Made by a program: the position numbers and the translations under genes. From Aeromicrobium massiliense JC14 (GTDB taxonomy: Bacteria > Actinomycetota > Actinomycetes > Propionibacteriales > Nocardioidaceae), in assembly GCF_000312105.1 (NCBI RefSeq), contig NZ_HE978637.1, positions 590,377 to 654,376 of the forward strand: a stretch of DNA of 64,000 nucleotides, in the 5' to 3' direction. Below the pieces are notes generated by a model, which saw only the letters and a program-made list of their open reading frames with translations, did no database searches and was not told where the DNA came from. The first letter of the stretch is position 1. Each line of letters begins with the position of its first letter. Below are positions 54,562 through 61,192 of this stretch, in pieces.

Positions 54562-54581
54562 CGCGGCGCGATTGCGCCGCG
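54562..54581 (+). terminator. Hairpin after miaB
   Basis: A perfect 8-bp stem (54562-54569 with 54574-54581) with a GATT loop, 6 bp after the miaB stop. It lacks a T-run. Confidence 0.45.
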
Positions 54582-54593
54582 GTCGTCCGGGTA

Positions 54594-54626
54594 CCGGGAG
54601 TGAGTCACCTGACTCGCTTCCGGAGG
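54594..54626 (+). promoter_or_regulatory. Stem-loop overlapping the ribosome-binding site of the TPP-enzyme gene
   Basis: A 13-bp stem with two G-U pairs (54594-54606 with 54611-54623) and an ACCT loop. The right arm ends in the GGAGG ribosome-binding site (54622-54626) of ATG 54631. It could be an mRNA switch or a DNA operator; no thiamine-riboswitch THI-box sequence is present. Confidence 0.5.
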
Positions 54627-54630
54627 TCCC

Positions 54631-56424
54631 ATGAGCAGCACCCAGCAGGACGCACCCCGCCTCGTCGCCGACCTGGTCGTGGAACGACTCCTGGCCTGGG
54701 ACGTCCACCGGGTCTTTGGCTACTCCGGTGACGGCATCAACGGGCTCATGGGCGCGCTGCGCCGGGCCGGGGGAGACCCCGCGTTCGTGCAGGCGCGGCA
54801 CGAGGAGAACGCCGCGCTCATGGCGGTGGGGCACGCGAAGTACACCGATGGCGTCGGCGTGGTGGTCAGCACCCAGGGGCCGGGGGCCGTCCACCTGCTC
54901 AACGGGCTGTACGACGCCAAGCTCGACCACCAGCCGGTCGTCGCGATCGTCGGGCAGCAGCCGACCACCGCCCTGGGCTCGGAGTACCAACAGGAGATTG
55001 ACCTGACCGCGCTGTTCAAGGACGTCGCGGCCCAGTACGTGCAGGCCGTGCTGGCGCCGGAGCAGGCGGCGATGGTCGTCGACCGGGCGTTTCGCACTGC
55101 TTTGGCAACCCGGTCGCCCTGCGTCGTCGTCCTGCCGCACGACGTCCAGGTCGCCGAGGCGCCGGAGCAGCCGCCGCACGAGCACGGCGTCGTGCCGACG
55201 GTGCCGCAGTGGCGTCCGCCGCGGGTGCTCCCGGCCGCGGACGACCTCGCCGAGGCCGCCGCGGTGCTGAACGCGGGCGAGCGGGTCGCGCTGCTCGTCG
55301 GCCAGGGCGCGCGGGACGCCGGCGAGCAGGTGCGCGCGGTCGCCGAGCGGCTCGGCGCCGGCGTGACCACGAGCCTGCTGGGCAAGCCGTGGTGGGACGA
55401 GACACTGCCGACCAGCTGCGGCGTGATGGGGCACCTGGGCACCACGGCGTCCGGCTGGCTGCTCGACGAGTGCGACACCCTGCTGATGATCGGCACCAAC
55501 GACCCGTGGACCGAGTTCTACCCGGCGCCCGGACAGGCCCGCGCCGTCCAGGTCGACCTCGACGGGCGCCACCTCGGCAACCGCTACCCGATCGAGGTGG
55601 GACTGGTCGGCGACGCCGCCAGGACGCTCGACGCACTGCTCCCGCTGCTGGACGAGCGCACCGACCACGCTTGGCGCGACCAGGTGGTGGAGCAGGTCGA
55701 GCGGTGGCACACGATCGCCGAGGAGCGAGCCCAGGGACCGGCTGATCCGCTGAGCCCCGAGCGGGTCGTGCGAGCGCTGTCGTCACGGCTCCCGGCGGAC
55801 GCCCAGGTCAGCGTCGACGTCGGCTCGGTGACCTACTGGTACGCCCGGCACCTGACTCTGCCGCCGGGCGTGCAGGCGCACCTGTCGTCCACCCTCGCGT
55901 CCATGGGCTCGGGGCTGCCGTACGGGCTGGCGGCCAAGCTGCAGTGGCCCGGACGCCCGGTCGTCGCGCTCGTCGGCGACGGCGCCATGCAGATGAACGG
56001 TGTCGCCGAGCTGATCACCGTCGCCAGCCGCTGGCGCGACTGGGACGACCCGCGCTTCGTCGTGCTCGTCCTGCACAACGGCGACCTCGCCGAGGTGACC
56101 TGGGAGCAGCGAGAGACCGAGGGGGATCCCCGCTTCGACACGAGCCAGGCGCTGCCGCACTTCCCGTACGCGGGCTACGCGGACCTGCTGGGCCTGCGTG
56201 GCATCCGGGTCGAGCGTCCCGAGGACGTCGACGCCGCCTGGGACGACGCCCTGGCCGCCGACCGTCCGGTGGTCATCGAGGCGGTGGTCGACCCGGACGT
56301 CCCGCTGCTGCCGCCCTTCCCGGCCGGCGAGCAGATGCTGGAGAGCTACCACCGGGCGCTCGACCTCGAGGGCGACGACCACGCCCGGGCGCTGCTCGAC
56401 GGCCAGGCCGAGCAGGAACAATGA
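54631..56424 (+). CDS. Thiamine-pyrophosphate enzyme, pyruvate oxidase/acetolactate synthase-like
   Basis: A 597-aa three-domain TPP enzyme. The N-terminal Pyr domain has VFGYSGDGINGLMGAL and QARHEENAALMA with the conserved Glu that activates TPP. The central domain follows. The C-terminal PP domain carries the TPP motif GDGAMQMNGVAEL ending in LHNGDLAEV. The GYSGDGINGL opening is typical of PoxB-like oxidases rather than biosynthetic acetolactate synthase, and no regulatory subunit gene is nearby. The likely substrate is pyruvate. It overlaps the next gene by 4 nt. Confidence 0.85.
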   Translation: MSSTQQDAPRLVADLVVERLLAWDVHRVFGYSGDGINGLMGALRRAGGDPAFVQARHEENAALMAVGHAKYTDGVGVVVSTQGPGAVHLLNGLYDAKLDHQPVVAIVGQQPTTALGSEYQQEIDLTALFKDVAAQYVQAVLAPEQAAMVVDRAFRTALATRSPCVVVLPHDVQVAEAPEQPPHEHGVVPTVPQWRPPRVLPAADDLAEAAAVLNAGERVALLVGQGARDAGEQVRAVAERLGAGVTTSLLGKPWWDETLPTSCGVMGHLGTTASGWLLDECDTLLMIGTNDPWTEFYPAPGQARAVQVDLDGRHLGNRYPIEVGLVGDAARTLDALLPLLDERTDHAWRDQVVEQVERWHTIAEERAQGPADPLSPERVVRALSSRLPADAQVSVDVGSVTYWYARHLTLPPGVQAHLSSTLASMGSGLPYGLAAKLQWPGRPVVALVGDGAMQMNGVAELITVASRWRDWDDPRFVVLVLHNGDLAEVTWEQRETEGDPRFDTSQALPHFPYAGYADLLGLRGIRVERPEDVDAAWDDALAADRPVVIEAVVDPDVPLLPPFPAGEQMLESYHRALDLEGDDHARALLDGQAEQEQ

Positions 56425-56783
56425 CCCTCGTGACCGACGAGGGATGGACCGGGGGAGCGCCCGGCTCGAGCGAGCGCGAGACCCAGCAGGTCGAGGGCAC
56501 CGAGCTGCGCTTCATGTGGGACTACGGCGTCACCGTGCCGCTGTGGGACGCGACCGGCCTGCTGCCGGACGACCGGGAGTGGCTGGTTACCGCCCTCGGC
56601 CTGGACCGAAGCCTCGTCGACGAGCTGCAGGCGTGGGGCGAGGCGATGGAGCACCTGGACGCGAACCCCCGGCTCGGCACGCCCAAGGCCTACCGCGACC
56701 TCGACCGGCAGGCCAAGAAGCTGGTCGTCCGGCTGCAGGACGAGCTGGCCGGACGCTTCACCGTCACCTACGTGTCCTGGTAG
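56421..56783 (+). CDS. Hypothetical protein coupled to the TPP-enzyme gene
   Basis: A 120-aa acidic protein beginning at ATG 56421 in the stop of the TPP-enzyme gene (GTG 56430 is an alternative). It contains FMWDYGVTVPLWDATGLLPDD and a helical second half (YRDLDRQAKKLVVRLQDELAG). No family recognised. The Trp/Asp-rich N-terminal half is conserved-looking. Coupling suggests a role with the TPP enzyme, which is an inference from position only. Confidence 0.6.
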   Translation: MTLVTDEGWTGGAPGSSERETQQVEGTELRFMWDYGVTVPLWDATGLLPDDREWLVTALGLDRSLVDELQAWGEAMEHLDANPRLGTPKAYRDLDRQAKKLVVRLQDELAGRFTVTYVSW

Positions 56784-56804
56784 ACGTCCGGCAGGATGGC
56801 CCTC

Positions 56805-57362
56805 ATGGGAATCGCGATCACCGGTGACACCGAGGCCGACCAGCTGCTGACCGACGACCCGTTCGCGCTGGTCATGGGCATGCTGCTGGACCAGCAGTTC
56901 CCGATGGAGCGCGCGTTCTCGGGCCCGGCGCGGCTGCGCGAGCGGTTCGGCAGCCTCGAGCCGGCCACCATCGCCGACGCGGACGCCGAGTCGTTCGCCG
57001 ATCTGTGCGCCGAGCCGCCGGCCGTGCACCGCTACGCCCGCTCGATGGCCGGACGCATCCAGGCCCTGGCCCGCATCGTCGTCGACGAGCACGACGGCGA
57101 CGTCACCCGGCTCTGGACCGAGGCGTCCAGCGGCAAGGACCTGCTCAAGCGCATCAAGGCGCTGCCCGGCTTCGGCGAGCAGAAGGCCAAGATCCTGCTC
57201 GCGCTGCTGGCCAAGCAGAAGGGCGTCCGGCCCGACGGCTGGGAGGAGGCCGCGGGCGACTACGCCCAGCCCGGCTACCGGTCCGTGGCCGACGTGGTCG
57301 ACGCCGACTCGCTGCAGAAGGTGCGGGCCTACAAGAAGGAGAAGAAGGCGGCCGCGAAGTGA
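56805..57362 (+). CDS. HhH-GPD-type base excision DNA repair protein
   Basis: A 185-aa protein of the actinobacterial HhH-GPD-type family: PFALVMGMLLDQQFPMERAFSGPARL near the N-terminus and the helix-hairpin-helix KRIKALPGFGEQKAKILLALL (about residues 110-130). The C-terminus is Lys-rich. A catalytic Asp as in classical glycosylases is not obvious. ATG 56805 is preceded by CAGGAT with a 7-nt spacer; ATG 56796 overlaps that element. Its stop overlaps the GTG of the interrupted gene remnant. Confidence 0.85.
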   Translation: MGIAITGDTEADQLLTDDPFALVMGMLLDQQFPMERAFSGPARLRERFGSLEPATIADADAESFADLCAEPPAVHRYARSMAGRIQALARIVVDEHDGDVTRLWTEASSGKDLLKRIKALPGFGEQKAKILLALLAKQKGVRPDGWEEAAGDYAQPGYRSVADVVDADSLQKVRAYKKEKKAAAK

Positions 57363-57463
57363 CGGCTGCCGTCGCGGTGGTGCCCTCGGCGCCGCTGCCG
57401 GTGCTAACGAGGGCTAGTGCGCAGGAACCTTTGGGCGCGGTCCTGCAGGCGTTTGCTGGTTAA
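57359..57463 (+). pseudogene. 5' remnant of the LigB-like gene left of the insertion
   Basis: GTG 57359 overlaps the preceding stop (GTGA) and starts MTAAVAVVPSAPLPVL, nearly the N-terminus of the intact gene at 59202 (MTCPVAVVPSAPLLVP). After about 16 codons the frame enters the inserted DNA and ends at TAA 57461-57463. It is the original coupled start of the downstream gene, cut off by the insertion. Confidence 0.75.
57369..57398 (+). repeat. Left 30-bp direct repeat of the AIPR insertion
   Basis: The 30 bases are identical to 59212-59241. The repeat lies in codons 4-14 of the LigB-like gene. It begins CCGTCGCGG and ends GCCGCTGC. Confidence 0.85.
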
Positions 57464-59095
57464 CGGGTCCTTCGCCACCCGGTCGAGGAGGACGGCTCCG
57501 GTGCGCTGCTGCACGTACGCAAACTCTTCGCGAACGATCTGCAGCAGTTCCGTCAATCTCGACGGCTCTGGAAGTCCCTCAATCCGCGCGATGTCGCGAG
57601 ATTTCGGGTGATCCTTACGAGTCGCCGCGACTGCGGCCAGCATAGCTAGGTGAAAGACGAAGTCCTCGTGCTCGCGCGGCGCAGACCGCTTCAGGAAGGC
57701 TTCGCAGTGGCGGACGAGTTCGATTGCGTACGAGTACAGCTGAATCGGGTGCTCTTCGTTGAAGACTAGTGGATAGATTTCATTATCGAAGATCCGCGAC
57801 GAAGCACCGCGCGCCAAATGAGGAACCTGAACAAGGGTCGACATCACGGCTTGCCCCATTTGATCGATGCTTACGAGCTGCGTCAGCGCTATGGATCGAT
57901 TGTGGTAGTAGTTCTTTCGGCGCTCGTAGAAAAGGCCGCGCTTTTGCAGATGCTCTTCGATCTGCCGCTGGACCTTGTCCGTCGCCCGCAGCGCGCTGGT
58001 GCCAAGAGCCGTTTGGCTGTTTGTGGCTTGGATGATGCTGTCACGAACGCGGTCGTCATCCGCTTGGATCACCTTCACCAACACGCTTCGGTTCTCTTGG
58101 AACGAAGCCGCAGTCCCGCGCTTGTAAATCTCGTGAGACGTCTGCAGGCCGTTCACGATCTGTGGCGATTCAAGCTTCAGCAATTTACTCGCTGGCTGCA
58201 CCTTGTCGGCCACGATAGTGACTCCGTTGTTGAGCCACCAGAAGTCGACTTCTCTGTTTTCGTGTTCAAGGGTAGCTTGGATGCTCTTGTTTACGCCTGT
58301 GTCTCCCTCGTAGTCGCGCACGTTCGCTTCGAAGATCGAGGCGTCGAGCTTGCCAGTTGCGTCTGTGATAAATCGTTGATACTCGCTGAGTTTGACAACC
58401 CCGATATATCCGCCAGTCGTATCCGTGCTGATCGGATTCTCAGCCAGCGCCAACTCGCGGGATACGGGCGGACGATCTCTGGCCATGTCCGCGATATCCG
58501 CCGCGTCGAGGAAGTGGACCATGGGTTCGCAAGTCTTGAAGCAGGTCAGAAGGCAGTCACGCAGCAGGATTGCCTTCGATTCGACGTTCGCGTGAACCAT
58601 TTCGGCTCGAAGTGCAGCAAACGAGCAGAATATCCGAAGTTTCGGCATTTCAAGCGAGCGGTACAACTTGAGGAAGCGGCGTGTGATCTCAAGCACCCGC
58701 GGGTTAAATCTATTAGCCAGTTCGTCCTCGTCGCGCCCAAAATCGAGCAGTTGAGGGATGTGAATGATCAACTTCTCGATGGCGGATTCTCCGAAGCCTT
58801 TGGAATCCTTGGTTTGCATAAAGATAAGGTCAACTTGCGCGTCGCGTCCCAGTGCGTGCAACTCGGCGTCATCTCGGACACAGAACCCGTTCACGAATAT
58901 GTAGATGTTGTCGATTCCACCGTCGAGCGTCCCGTCCACGATTCCCGCGAGAAGGTCGTCGTGGGTCGGCCTGTAGGTCCGGAGATAGTGCTTCGCCACG
59001 AAATACGCCTCTTGTGTCGGCTTGTCTAGCGCGGACGTTTCCGATCGTGAGTTTTCGATCATGTCTGACAACAGAATTACGTCGTTGGCGCTCAT
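57404..59095 (-). CDS. AIPR-family (abortive infection phage resistance) protein
   Basis: A 563-aa protein. The AIPR core is recognisable at about residues 226-400: GDTGVNKSIQATLEHEN, REVDFWWLNNGVTIVADKV (the N-N-G-V/I-T hallmark), PQIVNGLQTSHEIYKRG, then an ATNSQTALG segment. The N-terminal part has D58-G-G-I-D62 and Q94-T-K96 in DLIFMQTK, a spacing like PD-(D/E)xK/Mrr-type nucleases; that is my inference. AIPR proteins are associated with phage abortive infection. ATG 59095 follows GAGAGGGA by 5 nt. The stop lies 6 bp from the left repeat. Codon use and G+C differ sharply from neighbours, indicating transfer. Confidence 0.88.
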   Translation of the reverse strand: MSANDVILLSDMIENSRSETSALDKPTQEAYFVAKHYLRTYRPTHDDLLAGIVDGTLDGGIDNIYIFVNGFCVRDDAELHALGRDAQVDLIFMQTKDSKGFGESAIEKLIIHIPQLLDFGRDEDELANRFNPRVLEITRRFLKLYRSLEMPKLRIFCSFAALRAEMVHANVESKAILLRDCLLTCFKTCEPMVHFLDAADIADMARDRPPVSRELALAENPISTDTTGGYIGVVKLSEYQRFITDATGKLDASIFEANVRDYEGDTGVNKSIQATLEHENREVDFWWLNNGVTIVADKVQPASKLLKLESPQIVNGLQTSHEIYKRGTAASFQENRSVLVKVIQADDDRVRDSIIQATNSQTALGTSALRATDKVQRQIEEHLQKRGLFYERRKNYYHNRSIALTQLVSIDQMGQAVMSTLVQVPHLARGASSRIFDNEIYPLVFNEEHPIQLYSYAIELVRHCEAFLKRSAPREHEDFVFHLAMLAAVAATRKDHPKSRDIARIEGLPEPSRLTELLQIVREEFAYVQQRTGAVLLDRVAKDPLTSKRLQDRAQRFLRTSPR

Positions 59096-59189
59096 TTTTC
59101 CCTCTCGTGGCGAACGAGATCCGACCATACGAGTCAACGTTGCGTCCGCGCGGCTTTTTGAAGAATCTGGTGCGGAATCGGAACAGAGG

Positions 59190-59195
59190 TAAGAT
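59190..59195 (+). promoter_or_regulatory. Outward-facing -10 at the right end of the insertion
   Basis: TAAGAT is followed by 6 nt and GTG 59202. It lies in the inserted DNA and could supply a leaderless promoter to the interrupted gene. No convincing -35 is seen. Confidence 0.45.
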
Positions 59196-59201
59196 GCCAA
59201 C

Positions 59202-59840
59202 GTGACATGCCCCGTCGCGGTGGTGCCCTCGGCGCCGCTGCTGGTCCCCGGCCTCGGCGGGGGACAGGACCCGCTCGCCCCGCTGCGCGTCACCTGCCTG
59301 GACGTCGTCCGCTCCGTCGTGAAGGACGCCTCGCGGGTCGTCGTGCTGGCGTCCGAGGGGGACGACCGCGACGAGTCGGCCGGCGGAACGCTCGCCGCGT
59401 GGGGTGTGGACGTGCGGGCCGGGGGCGACGAGCTGGTGCTGCCGCTGGGCCACACGGTCGGTGCGTGGCTGCTGGACGCGACGGGCTGGACCGGGCCGCG
59501 CCGCTACACGTCCGCGGTGCCGGTGATCGAGGAGGGCGTGGCCCTGCTGGTCGTGGCCGACGGCACCGCCACCCGCGACATCACGTCGCCGGGCTACGAG
59601 GACGTCCGCGCGGTCCCGTACGACCACGGGCTCGCCGAGGCGCTGGCCTCGGGCGACGCCGCACGACTGGCCGGGCTGGACCTCGACGAGGCGGCCGAGC
59701 TGTGGTGCCACGGGGCACCGGCGCTGCAGCGTCTGGGGGAGGCCGCGTCCGGGCTCGAGGTCGAGGGCGAGCTGGTCGCGTACGAGGCGCCGTTCGGCGT
59801 CGGCTACCTCGTCGGCCGTTGGAGCGTCACCACGTCCTGA
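59202..59840 (+). CDS. Class III extradiol dioxygenase (LigB)-like protein
   Basis: A 212-aa protein with the actinobacterial LigB-like opening VAVVPSAPLLVPGLGGG. VVVLASEGDD, LPLGHTVGAWLL and WCHGAPALQRLGEA follow at the usual spacing. Metal ligands are unclear: only isolated His are visible. The exact activity is unknown. The first four codons derive from the inserted DNA, so its N-terminus was rebuilt. In the ancestral arrangement it was coupled to the HhH gene. It is expressed now, if at all, from the insertion's right end. Confidence 0.8.
   Translation: MTCPVAVVPSAPLLVPGLGGGQDPLAPLRVTCLDVVRSVVKDASRVVVLASEGDDRDESAGGTLAAWGVDVRAGGDELVLPLGHTVGAWLLDATGWTGPRRYTSAVPVIEEGVALLVVADGTATRDITSPGYEDVRAVPYDHGLAEALASGDAARLAGLDLDEAAELWCHGAPALQRLGEAASGLEVEGELVAYEAPFGVGYLVGRWSVTTS
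59212..59241 (+). repeat. Right 30-bp direct repeat of the AIPR insertion
   Basis: Identical to 57369-57398 over 30 bases. Both copies are preceded by GTGAC 5 nt upstream, so the start codon itself is also duplicated. Confidence 0.85.
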
Positions 59841-59867
59841 GACCGTCTCGGGTTCCTGCGCCGCCAC

Positions 59868-59946
59868 GGCCCCAGGAGAACCGACAGATCCCCGGCACAT
59901 TCGCCGGGGATCTGTCGGTTTACCCGGGGCCCCAGGTAAACCGAAC
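59868..59946. repeat. Palindrome cluster between convergent genes
   Basis: Arms 59868-59896 and 59903-59931 (29 bp, 26 matching, an inner 18 bp perfect) flank a 6-nt loop. A third, partial copy of the same unit (GGCCCCAGGTAAACCGA) begins at 59928. The right arm can alternatively pair with this third copy (59916-59924 with 59935-59943). It lies between the LigB-like gene and the minus-strand gene, so it should work as a bidirectional terminator, but the repeated units resemble a REP-type element. Confidence 0.75.
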
Positions 59947-59962
59947 CGTGCGTTGGGGCCCC

Positions 59963-60211
59963 TCAGCGCGGGGCGACGCGGCCGTCGGGGCCGTCGCCGC
60001 GGTGCTGCTGGCCGAGCTTGTCGACGCCGTCCTTGGCCTTGCCGGCGGCACCGGTGATGCGCGTGCCGTGCTTGCCCTTGGTGGCGCGGTCGGCCGCCTG
60101 GGCCGCCTTGTCGATCGCACCGTCGATCTTGTCGTTGTGCGTGGCGGCCGCCTCGGCCGCCTTCCGCTTGAGCTCCGGTGCGTGCCGAGCCAGCTTGCCG
60201 AACAGTCCCAC
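59963..60211 (-). CDS. Rv0909/MT0933-like small protein (antitoxin-annotated family)
   Basis: An 82-aa Lys/Ala-rich helical protein with the family pattern of 'DKIDxAIDKAAQAADxATKGKHxxRI' repeats: HNDKIDGAIDKAAQA, then GAAGKAKDGVDKLGQQ. It is annotated as an antitoxin by similarity to Rv0909 of M. tuberculosis. No toxin gene is adjacent, so this role is doubtful. GTG 60211 follows GGAGG by 7 nt. It is divergent from miaA. Confidence 0.75.
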   Translation of the reverse strand: MGLFGKLARHAPELKRKAAEAAATHNDKIDGAIDKAAQAADRATKGKHGTRITGAAGKAKDGVDKLGQQHRGDGPDGRVAPR

Positions 60212-60286
60212 GACGACCTCCGAGGGGGATGGGGCACGACCGGGCGCCGCGCCTCGTGCCGCCAACGTATCTGGGAGGATCCAGCC

Positions 60287-61192
60287 ATGCCTCCCGTCGT
60301 CGCCGTCGTCGGCCCCACCGCCTCGGGGAAGTCGGACCTGGCGATCGACCTCGCGGTGCGGCTCGGCGGCGAGATCGTCAACGTCGACGCGTACCAGGTC
60401 TACCGCGGCATGGACGTCGGCACGGCCAAGACGCCGGTCGACGAGCGCCGCGGCGTCCCGCACCACCTGATCGACGTCATGGACGTCACCGAGACCGCCT
60501 CGGTCGCCGAGTTCCAGCACATGGCGCGCGCCGCCGTCGCCGACTGCCACGCCCGCGGCGTCGTGCCGGTGCTGGCCGGCGGATCAGCCCTGTACGTGCG
60601 CGCCGTGCTCGACCCGCTCGACTTCCCCGGCACCGATCCCGAGGTGCGGGCCCGCTGGGACGCCGTGCTCGAGACCCAGGGTCCCGAGCACCTGCACGCG
60701 CTGCTCGCCGAGCGCGACCCCGCGGCCGCGGCCCAGATCCTGCCCACCAACGGACGCCGCCTGGTCCGCGCGCTCGAGGTGGTCGAGATGACCGGCTCGT
60801 TCACCGCCACGATGCCCGGCCACCAGGCGGTCTACGACGACGTCGTCATGATCGGGCTCGAGGTGCCGCGCGACGTCCTGGATGTCCGCATCACCACGCG
60901 CGTCGACCGCATGTGGGAGGCCGGCCTGGTCGACGAGGTGCGCTCGCTGCTGCCCGCCGGGCTCGCCGGCTCGCCCACCGCCAGCCGGGCCCTGGGCTAC
61001 CAGCAGGTGCTGGCGTTCCTCGCCGGCGACATCACCGAGGACGAGGCGCGCGAGCAGACCGTCACCGGCACGCGCAAGTTCGCCCGGCGTCAGGAGCGGT
61101 GGTTCCGCAAGGATCCGCGCATCGCCTGGCTGCCCCACGACGCCGTCGACCTCGGCGATCGTGCGGAACGGCTCGTAGACTGGAAGGCATGA
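60287..61192 (+). CDS. miaA: tRNA dimethylallyltransferase
   Basis: Transfers the dimethylallyl group of DMAPP, a product of the MEP pathway, to A37 of tRNAs; MiaB then methylthiolates it. The 301-aa product has the P-loop VVGPTASGKSDLAIDLA (about residues 7-23), VNVDAYQVYRGMDVGTAK, and the C-terminal TRKFARRQERWFRKDPRI. ATG 60287 follows GGGAGGA about 10 nt upstream. It overlaps dapF by 4 nt. Confidence 0.95.
   Translation: MPPVVAVVGPTASGKSDLAIDLAVRLGGEIVNVDAYQVYRGMDVGTAKTPVDERRGVPHHLIDVMDVTETASVAEFQHMARAAVADCHARGVVPVLAGGSALYVRAVLDPLDFPGTDPEVRARWDAVLETQGPEHLHALLAERDPAAAAQILPTNGRRLVRALEVVEMTGSFTATMPGHQAVYDDVVMIGLEVPRDVLDVRITTRVDRMWEAGLVDEVRSLLPAGLAGSPTASRALGYQQVLAFLAGDITEDEAREQTVTGTRKFARRQERWFRKDPRIAWLPHDAVDLGDRAERLVDWKA
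61176..61181 (+). promoter_or_regulatory. Internal -10 element for leaderless dapF
   Basis: TAGACT is followed by a 7-nt spacer and ATG 61189, inside the last codons of miaA. It would make the dapF-hflX mRNA partly independent of miaA. Confidence 0.5.

Larger units (their letters stand above)
57369..59211. mobile_element. 1,843-bp inserted segment carrying one AIPR gene
   Basis: The unit from the left repeat to the start of the right repeat. Between the repeats the DNA is visibly poorer in G+C: positions 58261-58320 have 33 G/C of 60, while the flanks are near 75%. It uses codons rare in the neighbours (TTT, AAT, TTG, AGT). It holds one complete minus-strand gene and no transposase or integrase, so it is either a passive cargo unit mobilised in trans or a decayed element. 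Confidence 0.75.

Noticed and set aside
54594-54631. Thiamine (TPP) riboswitch before the TPP-enzyme gene
   Set aside because: The leader is too short and has no THI-box-like CTGAGA sequence; only a simple stem-loop is present.
57404-59211. Insertion sequence or prophage remnant as source of the low-G+C DNA
   Set aside because: No transposase, integrase or phage structural gene and no terminal inverted repeats were seen; the ends are direct repeats derived from the host gene.
59963-60211. Toxin-antitoxin pair around the Rv0909-like gene
   Set aside because: No small toxin-like gene overlaps or adjoins it; the neighbours are the LigB-like gene and miaA.
59207-60286. Open frame from ATG 59207 that would fuse a long N-terminus to miaA
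   Set aside because: It runs in the wrong frame through the LigB-like gene and the antisense of the Rv0909-like gene. MiaA begins naturally at ATG 60287 with its P-loop.
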